Below, one piece after another: positions 53,940 through 64,000 of a stretch of DNA of 64,000 nt. The notes beneath the pieces are model-generated. The model saw only the letters and a list, made by a program, of their open reading frames with translations, was not told where the DNA came from and searched no databases. The first letter of the stretch is position 1; the number at the start of each line of letters is the position of its first letter. The translations under genes and the position numbers were made by a program. This DNA comes from Symbiodinium kawagutii (taxonomy: Eukaryota > Sar > Dinophyceae > Suessiales > Symbiodiniaceae), in NCBI GenBank assembly GCA_009767595.1, contig VSDK01012543.1, positions 21,049 through 85,048 on the forward strand, given 5' to 3'.

Positions 53940-54735
53940 AGTGTGGATCTCAGACTGCCGTGGGAACCAGCTGGTGAAGCAGCTGAAAGGATGTCATGAT
54001 GATGTCATTGAGAGAAACCTCCACAGATGAAGTTTGATATGATTGGTTGATTGGTTGGTTGGCTGATATCATGAAAGATGGAGTTTCTGATGGTCGGTTT
54101 TATGCTCGGTCCTGACTCGGTTTCAACTCAGCGAAATGCTGAGGCCTGAGGAGGTTCAGGAGGAGACGATGGGGACGTGACCTGAACCCATCATGAACTC
54201 ATACGGCCACGTCACTTGAGATATGAATTGTTAACTTCATCACTTCGTTGTCGCCGTGTTTCAGCTCAGCAGTTTTGGCCAGTGACAGTGAATCTTCTGC
54301 ACGACATTTGCAGTCTTGTTTCATAGGCAGATGTGCATAGAGACTTCCAAAGTACCTGGGCTCAAGCTATAAAAGGGATGGAAGATGGATGAATATAGGC
54401 TAAAACGGATGCCTGTTGAAAAAGGCAATGATAGGATGGAGAACCCATCTTGAAAGAAAGAACGGCATTTGGAACGGACTTTCTCGATAGCTCACATATT
54501 TGTAGATAAATATCTAGATATGTAATATGTATACACATGCGATTATCTTCTATTTTATTGCTATTGCAACCGGCATGCCTTCCATGATTTAACCATCATT
54601 CATCATCATTAACCATCAAGATGATGAATCAGCATGATGAATCAGCATGATGAATGAAATCAACCCTCATCAACCATCATTGACCATCAACATGAACAAA
54701 CTCATCCAGACATTTGCAACCATCATTTCTTGCAG

Positions 54736-57700
54736 ACTCGCCGCAGTACCCCGCTGGGCTTCACTATGTCCAGCGTGTGGCAGAGCTTGAAGCGCAAAGT
54801 GACGACTTGAAACAGCCCTTGGCCACAGACGTGGGTGATTTGTTTCATTGTTTGAGGACTTCCATCCAGTTGGTTGAAACATGTTGTACTGGAACATGTT
54901 ATAGCCATTATGATAAGGACTCTGATGTTTGATGACAATACATCTAAAAACAATGATAATGGCTCTAATGACCATACATGTTAGAACCATTTTAATGCTT
55001 CTAATGACCATTCTAATATGATACCCTCAATTCTAAATACTATATCCTTGACCCAAGATAGGATTTCAAACTACGTACTGAGACTGTTTTTGATGCTCAA
55101 TCTTGATGTCACATCAGCAGGGCCTACACCTGCTGAGTCGTTGGTTGCTTCAGCAAGGCGTTTGGAGGCCCTGCATGCCTCCGAAAGCGCACTCCGTCGC
55201 GAGAGCCAGGTCTGGTAGCCCCCGTTGTTGGGAGGTTCTATTTGGATGTTCATGACGTTTATTGGGAGTGATGTTTTATTCCAAAGAAGATAGACCTTTG
55301 AGTGTGCGGCATGACCTGTGTCATCATGAGTGTCAAGCCGTGTCTTTTCCCGACAAATTGTGTTGGTGAAAAACGCGTTGCAACACGCCAGGAGAAGAAT
55401 GATCTCATTGCAGTTCTTCTCCGCAAGGCCAAGTGGAGCAGGTAACCAAGGTACTGAGAACAATTTTCAACGCATTGCAATTTGTAATTAGTAATCCAGA
55501 GATATTAGGAGCATTGGAATACCAGAGATAGAGAGAGAAAGCATCAATTCCTAGCTGAAGGTATGGTGTAAATTTATCTTGGATCATGTGTGCCTATCTT
55601 TGCATCATGTGTGCCTATTTTTGCAATAAACATGCTGGGAGACAGTTCCCCCTCAGAGACCGGTTCCGAAAGCGAAGGCCAAGTTGCCTGACTCCGAAAC
55701 AGGTCCGAGACTTAGAGCCGAAAAAGCGCCCAGAGAGCAAGAAGTCCCCAGAGCAACGTGTTGGGAATTGTAACACCTGGATGCACCCTCCTGGGATCAT
55801 GGCATGGATGGCATCAGGGTTCCTTTTATGCCTTGAAGCCAACCGATGCCAATGGCACATTGGGATTCCAATGTCCCAGCTGTGAGGAGTGTGGCGAAAT
55901 CGCAAAGCGGTTTCCGAAGAGGTGCGACATCGCAGTCAGCAACAGCATTCAGCTGGTGTTGGGCTATGGGTCAAGGCTTGAACCAGGCATTTTATGGAGG
56001 ATGATAGCCAACAACAATGGGGAAAACCATCGTTTATGATGGTACGCCAGGGGTACACCCACAGCCATTTGATTGGTGTGGCACTGTTTATCTCACATGA
56101 ACCTCAAATTCTTGTTTTCGGATAGGAACTCGGGGGTTTGGAAGGACTTTTGGTGCTCCAGTGCTTGTGACATGGGTTGCTTCACAGTTGCTGTTTAGCG
56201 CAGTTGTGCACCACAAGGATTTGAAAATTCGAAAGAGTTTGAAGCATTTTAAAGCATTTGAACCAAATGGAAATGACTGGTATATGAAGAGTTCGGAATT
56301 TGGAGATGATCGACCCAGCTCTCATCTTTGACGGGAAAACCACCACTATTTTTCCAGAAATGGCAGGAAAATCTAGAGGAACTCCCCTAGAATTGCTGGT
56401 GAACACTTTCTTGTAGATTTTCCCACCAGAATTTTAGAGGCTCCTAGAATTCCTAGATTTTCCCATCGCCAACCCCGTGAATTTTCGATCAAACTCATGG
56501 TGCTGTGGTACGATCTGGATCTCCCATGAGGCGTCCACCAGCGGTATCCAACCGGCGACCATGGATGGGCGGATCCCTGTTCCCAAGTAGCTGGGTATGG
56601 CTTGAACAGCGGGAATGGCACAGACAAAATCGCTTGGTAAAGCATCACTCAATATATTACCAATCACTGCGAATCACTGTCCGTGGTCGGCAAATCTGTA
56701 GGTCCTGGTCATTGTTGATACAGGTTTCGGGCTTCTGAGGCGGTCAAAGAGCTTGAGAGGATCGTGGAAGAAACCACTGAAGACAACATCAGGCTGAGGA
56801 CTGCATCCCACAGGGATGGCAGATGGTGATGGTGGTGGCTTCCAAGGCCTAGTAGGATTCTCCGTGGATGGTTTGATGGCACCACAGTTCAGGAATATAC
56901 TAGTACATGTTCGAAAGTCATGTGTAATAAGTTAAGTTCTGTGTTTAGTGTGAGATGAGTTTCTCTCGCTATTTTACTTGGACATCTTACAAACTGCCCA
57001 ACTTTACAATCAATCATGATCAATAGTCATCACCTCAACATTAGTCATCGATCATCACATGATCATCATTCATTATCAATACTAGACTACCACAAATCAT
57101 CATTAGTCACCAACATTGGTCCTCAATCATCATCTATTACCACCGGGGCATATAAACGCTGGATTCCGTTCATCTGTGCGCTGATCATGAATCACCACTA
57201 TTAAATTATCATCATTAATCACCACTATTCGATTATCATCATTAATCACCATAGTAGTCACCATGAATCATCACCTTTATTGACTCAGACTGGGACCTTC
57301 GGCAGTTTTCCAGGAATGACATGCAGATTATGTCGGACGAGCTGCGGAAAGTTCTGCAGGTTGGCGAGGCTTCGATTCGATGTCCCCGGCCGCTCCACGT
57401 AACGTGCCATCGATTGGACACTGGGGACATCATTGGGTGCTTTCTCAAGCCATAGGAGACCCACAAAATGGATCAAAATGGTTGGTTTATGACTTTACAT
57501 GGCTAATATAAAGGATAATAACTGGCAGGGTTACTCCTATGACTTGAGAAACACCCATTGGTAAACCACAAAATTCTCATGGATTGTACATTGGTGCACC
57601 AGATTGGTAACAACTGGTATAATTGGCATAGAACATGATTTTCAAAAGATCGGAGGTAAACCACAAACTGATGAGATTGGTAGCAACCATTACTTGGATT

Positions 57701-59693
57701 TGCCCAAAACCATCATGTATGCAGCGCAAAACCACTGGTTGAGTACGTTGTAGTAGTAAAACCATTAAATTTTCCTTGGTACCGATTGTTTACGGACACA
57801 CCCCGGTGTAGGACCCGTCATTTGGTGGTGAAACGAAATCATATGTGGAGGAACTGCATTTGTCAAGCCATTTTTGATTATTTGTGTTGCTCAGATTCGT
57901 GAGCACCAGTGTCAGGCCAGAACGCCCAAGGCGCATGGAAGCCAAAAAAGCTCATACGAATCTCTGCAGCCTGCGGCAGCCTGCGCTTTCCATGCTACCA
58001 TGCATTCTCTCAACGAAGTCGCCAACTTGGTTCTCCGCTTCCTGGATTTGTCCGCTGCTCCGAGGATGCTTCTTTTCCCTCCTGTTTTCCCCATGAAGAG
58101 ATCTTTTTGAGTGCCATGGCATGGAAGAAAATTGGAACCCGCCCAGCATTTCCTGCCAATTCGCAGAGTCTCGAGCTCAAACTTGCCTAGACAGCCAACA
58201 AGGTTTACCATCTTTCCTACCAGTCTTCTTATGCCATGGAAATAACAGTGACGCTACTGTAGAATTTTCGTATTAATTATTCTCCAATAAGGTCATTGTT
58301 GTTCTACAGTAATGATTTTCTGAACCCCGAATACTGAGTCTCAAAATACTGAGCCCAGCTCATGCTAATACTTCCCCATCATCACATTCGGGGGTCCAAC
58401 TTAAGCAAGAACTGACAGGCAGCAAGGACAGGCCGGAAGGACTCAGGAGGTTTGTTGAGAAAGGTCTGCCCCCCAACTCCACCTAGCAGTGCAACATCAC
58501 TGGATCCAGAGATTTGGTCACCATGTTTAGCCCTCGCCATGGCGGCTGATTTTGCAGAGGTCCTGAGCTAAGGAGCTGCTCTAAAGTGAGCCGTGCTTCC
58601 CTTTCCAAACAGATTTGGTGAGTTTTCTCCTTACGAAATGATTCAGATCCAACATTTTTTGCTGCAAAATAATGGATTGAGATCCTTTTGGGAGAGCCCA
58701 AAAACCCATGATTCCTGCGTTGGCCACCAGGGATTCTTCGGAGCCGCAGAAGCCAAGTGAGGCAAGCGCAAGGTGGGAGCGCCGAATCTGCAGGGTGGAG
58801 GCTTTCGCCCTTGGAAGATGACCCCTTTTGGGCGCTTCAGTGGTAGGTCATCCCATGCGTTTTCGGGTTTGCCCATCAGTTTCTCCACCCGCGATGCCGT
58901 TCAGCAGTTGACAATCTGACGATGATCCAATGACGTCGTGGAAAAGCCATAGCTAGGTTCAGACTTCAGAAGGGCTGTTTATAGTAGCCATGACCATCAA
59001 TTCAGTGCAGCATTTGTGGATCTAAGAAATCAGTGACCATTTGTGGATCCCGATCTTTGATCATTTTTGTTCACAATGGCGATTGTTCAACAAGGTGTCG
59101 GCGAATTGGCAAGAACTACCTCGCTGTGTTTGCTGCACTTTTCTGTTGCTTCTTTGTTGATACCTCTTTGTGACTTTCACAGTAGACTTGGCAGAGGCCA
59201 TCTCCAAAAAGATCTTCCGCCATGGGACTTTGTCAGAGGCTGATCGCGATCGTCGCAATGCCGGACATGTTTTCTTTGGATCCAAATCAGGGTGGAAAGA
59301 ACTTGGTCATTAATTGATCACTGTCAAATGAGGGTTGTTGTGTTTTCCAAAAATTGAGTACCCGTCATCCCAAAACTCTGAGCTTGACCATGGAACTGGT
59401 AGTTTTGAGAATACTCCATGTGCCAAATCTTCGAGAAGTTGTTGCAGGCCTATTAAACCATCTGCAGCTCCAGCCTTCGATGGCGTTAAAAGTCGGATCC
59501 TGAAGTTGCCATCCCTCAGAAACTTTGGTTTCGCCAGGAAGTCAGACATTTTCAAAGGGATGGCTTAAGGAAACCTTCGAAGGGAAGCCTCTGATTTGCT
59601 CTGACACATTGGGAAGTGAGCCTGAGAGATCTTCAGCTCACTCAGGAGAGTGCTGATCTGCAGCAGTCAACCCTCGAGGAGACCCAGCTTCAG
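54736..59693 (+). CDS. Coiled-coil gene, exon series part 3
   Basis: 54736-~54820 GLHYVQRVAELEAQSDDLKQ, 55121-55209 SLVASARRLEALHASESALR, ~55888-55955 RNRKAVSEEVRHRSQQQ, 56724-56798 EAVKELERIVEETTEDNIRL (GA donor), 57289-57359 QFSRNDMQIMSDELRKVLQ, 57895-~57970 IREHQCQARTPKAHGSQK, 59186-59263 DLAEAISKKIFRHGTLSEAD, 59627-~59693 DLQLTQESADLQQSTLEETQ. All follow AG acceptors and most are amphipathic helices with Leu/Glu/Arg. Phases are not continuous throughout, so some exons are missed. 53.94-54.73, 58.0-59.18 and 59.7-60.37 kb show no recognisable coding. Confidence 0.5.
57434..57557. mobile_element. Inverted-repeat (MITE-like) element, copy C
   Basis: TGGGTGCTTTCTCAAGCCAT (57434) pairs with ATGACTTGAGAAACACCCA (to 57557) over about 25-30 bases with few mismatches. 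The interior AAAATGGTTGGTTTATGA matches copy A. Confidence 0.82.
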
Positions 59694-60372
59694 ACATGGT
59701 CCCAAAATTTGCAGTGCCATTCTGTGCTTGAACCTGGTCAAATTAGTCAACTTAGTGGTGTACCATGGTTAAACTGATCAAAGTGACTTTCTTTTTGGGT
59801 TGGTTTAGAGGGATCCGGGGATAATCGCGGATGGGCCCAGTCTGCAAAGAATCGGAGGAGGAAATCAGGAGCCGACCTTCGACTCTGGCCACCGATCGGT
59901 CTCTCAGCGACAATCGCAGCTTGAACGCATGGCGAAGTCGCCACTCATCAGATAGAAGTAGCAACTTACAACGATGAGCCGCCTATTTAGTCATCATATT
60001 CCATCCTGGATCATCCTTTAACAGACAGCGGGCCATCCAAGATCATTGGACCATCCTTCAAGCAGCCTTCACCATCTTATTGTTCTCAACTCTCATTCAT
60101 CATTTGATCTTTTGAACAGCTCCTTTTCACCATGATATTTCAGCAATTCAACCATCAAATACAACCCATCAATCAACCATCAAATTTCTAAGCATCCAAA
60201 TCCGAACCGTCAATCATACCCATCAATTATCACCAATAGTCGCATTTCACCATAGTTACTGACCTATCAATCAGAACCACCAACAGTTTACTGACCTATC
60301 AATCACAACCACCTTCCATTGGTTCACCACTTCATTCAGGTCCGGGTGTCCCACCTTGGCCCGGCTGCTGAG

Positions 60373-63297
60373 GTGCCCTGGTCCTGGCGGCGGTGGAGAC
60401 CTCGGGCTATGCGTTGCAGTACGCCTCGGTGCGGCTGCGCGCCGACGCGGAGGTGGCCTTCCGCGCCGTGCAGCAGAGCCCCGACGCCTTGGCCTTCGTC
60501 GATGCCAAGCTGCGAGCGAACAAACAACTGGTGCTGCAGGACCGACGAGATCCCACGACGACGTGGAGAGATGGAGATTTCAGGGGGGATGATTTGATGA
60601 TGATGTTTGGTGATGATGTGATGGTTATAGTGATGACCCCACAACTCTCATGAAAATTTCGAGTTACCCAATGGGATGGAACACGATGGAACATTTTGGA
60701 AAGGAACAGATTGGAACATTTTGATTTATACTTTCATCGTATTCTTCTTATACTCTTCTTATGCTCCTTTTTCTTCTGTTTCCTTAAAGAGCCGGTGAGG
60801 CGGTGCAGAGCTGCCCAAGTGCTCTACACTTTGCCTCGGCGGAGTTGAGAGGGGACAAGGTGGGCCCAAGGCGGCGATGCCGGTTCTGCGCACGGATGAA
60901 AGATCCAAGGCGTAAGGAACTGGTTCTTCGGATAGAATATCTAAGGAATGTGAAGACATTGGATTAGCGATGTTCGATGTTTCTTTGAACGATTTAGTTG
61001 AATCTTTTTGGCGGACAAGATGCCAATATACCGACACACAGCTGCATCTCATGATAATCTGACTTCCGGATCACACGTTCCGCTATTTGCTTGCAGATCA
61101 TTCCAGTATGGGAGGTTTGTCGAGAAGTGGCAAGGCATGCAGGTGCCCGTGAAAAATCCAGAATGGGAATCCCTATGAATCAACCAGTAGAAGTCACTGC
61201 TGCTGATTCTGCCTGTTCCGCTGAATTTCTTGAAGGAGGTGGTCTTAGAAGCAGTCTCTCGCTGTGGCTATGTGCGGCTACCCAGGAGGCTCTGAGGTTG
61301 TCGCATGTGCGGTGAAGTTCCCTGTGGATTGGTGGTTCTTGGGCTTTCCACTACCTAGGGGCGGTTATCCCCATGCACCCCCCTGTTGTCAGAAAGATAA
61401 TTTGTACAATTATTCTGAGCAGGATGAGAAGACCTAGGATCCAACAGCGACAATGGTTGTTGCCGACAAGCGCTGCTGGTACATTCCCTCTTCTGATTGA
61501 GAATTGTTGATTCTCGACCAACACAAACCAACCATCTGAAATTTCCAGTTGATTATTAAGCAACAGCTGCTGTTGACGACTATCTACTGATTATCAACCA
61601 ACTCCAACTTTTGATTGACAACCATCCATTGCTGTATATCAAGCACCATTCACCAACCATTTGCAGGTGACAATATTAAGCATTGCTAAGCATTAGTCGC
61701 TGATAATCAGGGGGTTCAGTATTCATGGACAAAATTCTCGGTTGATCGATGTAATCAAGCATTCATCAGCCATTATTCATTATCATCAAGAGCCATGATC
61801 ATCTATTTTCAAGAACTATTAATCATCAACCCTTGGTCAACCATTTTGAACCATTTCTTGGTTGATTAGTGAAGGTAAAGGCAATTCATAGGTCGAACAG
61901 TTGGTCTACATGATTTGATGTACCGAGACTGTGAAGTTTGCTGACGCCGCGCTGCAAGATGATGAGGTCCGAAGGGGTGTCAAGTGCATACCACCCTGCA
62001 TTCACCAGTGGATGATGGTAGGATGGCTGATAGGTGCTAATGGTAGATACTAGGCTGGTTAAGGAGGGTGGCTGACAAAGACACTATGCTGGTTCATGAT
62101 GTTTTTGGACAGCCAAAGGAGTAAGCTAGGTAATGATAGTCAACGATGGTTGATAATGGTTCACTATGTTCATTTATGTTCGGGGTATTCACAACATGCT
62201 AATGAAGGATGTGTCGGGTTAAGGATGGTTGGTGAATTTCGGCCATGTTTGATGACTGTCGGTTGATAGTGGTGAATGTTATCTCCTAGTGCATGATGAC
62301 TTGGGGAGTACCAATGTGCAATTTTTGAAGAACTCAGCACTGTTAGGGATACCACCATATCAACCAGCATGGGGGTTATTCATCCAAAGACATGGATAGA
62401 AGCTTCTCTGCCAGGAAGTTGTATCAAATTCAGGTGATATTTGCCATGTACTCAGACCCATACTTATGGTTGCCGGTATACCAGGTGCCATCATGGACGG
62501 TCCACTGCCACGGAAGCCGTGAAATGGAATCGTGGTGAGATGCATGTTACCCATGATATGTATATATATGTATCATATATGTATGTGTGTATGTGTGCGT
62601 ATGTAACGTAATGTGATGTAATGGAATGGAATGTCATGTAACGTAACGTAACGGAACGCATCGTAACGTAACGCAACGTAACGTAACGTAATGTAACGCA
62701 ATGCAATGCAATGTAATGTTATGTAATGTAATGCAATGCAATGTATGTGCCCAGGGATGTATGCGTAGATGGAACATATCTGGATACATAGGATACGTGG
62801 AATTTCTTAACATCACATTAGCTACATCACAATCTATACGTAATATTTGATGTATACTATATAAAATATGCAAGAATACGCCATACAGGGATATGCAGGG
62901 TATATTTTCACCAGGTGTCACATAGCCAGCATACAGCCAGCCAGCAACCAGGACGCCAACCACCACCCATCATCGCACATCATTAGGTCCTCCATTGACC
63001 AACCCAGCGCCGCGAAACCAGGAAGTGATGCTGGCGGCAGTGCAAAGCAGTGCAGGGACGCTGCGCTATGCATCTGACCGCATCAAACAAAGTGCCACAC
63101 TCGCTGCTCGGCAGGCCCTGCCAGGGTTGATTTTGACATGGTTCATAGTGGTTCATAGTGGTTCATAGTGGTTCATAGATGTTGATCATGATTGATTTTC
63201 CTAAATAACCTTGTGAGTGAGCTGGTTGAAAAGCTGGCAGCAAGGGAAGAGTGTAATCCGGACAAGAACGACACATTTTTCCGACAAGGCTTTCTAG
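60373..63297 (+). CDS. DUF4116-repeat protein, multi-exon, continues to the right
   Basis: Exons join in phase 0 and repeat the DUF4116 pattern (evVLxAVxxxGxALxxAsxxLRxD). 60373-60539 reads ALVLAAVETSGYALQYASVR, LRADAEVAFRAVQQSPDALA, and ends KQLVLQ. 60800-60859 reads AVQSCPSALHFASAELRGDK. 61236-61271 reads EVVLEAVSRCGY. 61928-61966 reads TVKFADAALQDDE. 63022-~63100 reads EVMLAAVQSSAGTLRYASDR. 63222-63297 reads LVEKLAAREECNPDKNDTFF. The intron after 60539 starts GA; those after 60859, 61271 and 61966 start GT. DUF4116 repeats are common in protists and have no known biochemical role. Each repeat half sits in its own exon. Start and end are not identified. Confidence 0.8.
62599..62755. repeat. 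GTAAC/GTAAT pentanucleotide tract
   Basis: Over 150 bases of GTAAC, GTAAT and GCAAT units lie in a DUF4116-gene intron. The Thr/Leu/Arg minus-strand ORFs are artefacts. Confidence 0.93.
63138..63182. repeat. GTTCATAGTG short tandem repeat
   Basis: Four copies of TGGTTCATAG follow one another. Confidence 0.9.
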
Positions 63298-63586
63298 GTG
63301 GACGGCCTGATTCTTTTTCGAATTTTTAGGGGTACCTGTATGCCAACAAATTCAGCCCACACACCAGGAGATTCAGGAAATTGATGGGAAGAAATTGAGG
63401 GGAGAAGGTTGGATGTAAAGGAATATCCAAACATATTTACCCTTAATGAAGCACAATTTTGCCACCAGTAAATCACGAAAGGTAGCTTTCCGCAGGGCTA
63501 CCTTGAGTTTCACTTTGCGTAGCAAAGGGGGCGGGCTGGCACCCCTTATCCTTGATTCATCAAGGAAAACCCCCCCCATGAACGCT

Positions 63587-63684
63587 GGTTGTTGATTGAT
63601 CAATGATGAATGATGATGACGATGATGATTGATTGTTGGATTGCGTGATTGATTGATTGGTTGATTGATTGATTGATTGATTCG

Positions 63685-63715
<31 letters not shown>

Positions 63716-63716
63716 G

Positions 63717-63747
<31 letters not shown>

Positions 63748-63910
63748 GTTGATTGATTGATTGACTGATTGATTGATTGACTGACTGATTAATTGATTGG
63801 TTGGTTGCTTGATTGGTTGATTGGTTGATTGATTGATTGACTGATGCATTGATTGATTGATTGATTGATTGACTGATTAATTGATTGGTTGATTGATTGA
63901 TTCTGGATGA
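63587..63910. repeat. (GATT)n tetranucleotide tract
   Basis: About 320 bases of GATT units with GGTT and GACT variants. The Asn/Gln/Ser-rich minus-strand ORFs are artefacts. Confidence 0.95.
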
Positions 63911-64000
63911 ATCATGATGATAGTGATGATGACCAATCAATCAAGGACGAATGTTGATTATGATGAGGAGGAGGATGATGTTGATGGTGATGACGATGAT

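Noticed and set aside
63373..63940. Asn/Gln/Ser-rich minus-strand proteins
   Set aside because: Artefacts of the (GATT)n tract.

Overview
The window looks like nuclear DNA of a dinoflagellate (Symbiodiniaceae or Polarella type; the genus cannot be fixed from this window). Genes I can recognise are cut into many very short exons, often 20-100 bases. Every recognisable gene is on the + strand. The reconstructed introns use GC-AG and GA-AG boundaries as freely as GT-AG, often with AG|G at both ends. Introns and spacers are full of simple repeats, most typically AACCAT/ATCATCAACC strings. I saw no bacterial-type operon, CRISPR array, rRNA or convincing tRNA. Exon edges below come from reading-frame continuity with known protein families, so only exons with family similarity are firm.

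Layout. 66-29016 is one 5'-truncated PMS2-type MutL mismatch-repair gene: end of the GHKL/transducer domain (66-2270), weakly conserved linker (about 3.3-9.1 kb), and metal-binding endonuclease domain (9577-11746, then 26289-29016). The 14.5 kb between its exons at 11746 and 26289 holds other same-strand coding material: a coiled-coil gene ending in an EEKARREA repeat (12841-15701), unassigned exons (16-21 kb), a small CxxCxGxG ORF (19186-19362) and a Rab6-type GTPase gene in at least nine exons (21932-24738). A single-exon retropepsin-like protease gene (27020-28207) lies in the next PMS2 intron.

Downstream are a methylenetetrahydrofolate-reductase-like gene (31450-34592, perhaps to 35.3 kb), short coiled-coil and EF-hand-like exons (35.4-37.1 kb), tandem-repeat tracts (37.6-39 kb) and a Mei2-like RRM gene end (39350-40147). 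A region with little recognisable coding follows (40.1-46 kb). A long series of coiled-coil exons (46.0-59.7 kb) may be one very large cytoskeletal-type gene. A DUF4116-repeat gene (60373-63297) runs towards the right edge.

Repeats: a family of about 60-190 bp inverted-repeat elements sharing a GGGTGTTTCTCAAG-type end (five copies), a separate 93-bp perfect inverted-repeat element, a 32-bp perfect palindrome, a 94-bp satellite, and many microsatellites. Two N gaps (7877-7886, 26444-26632) interrupt the sequence. The genes have no evident shared pathway; they are housekeeping functions (DNA repair, Golgi trafficking, one-carbon-type metabolism, RNA binding) in a same-strand array.
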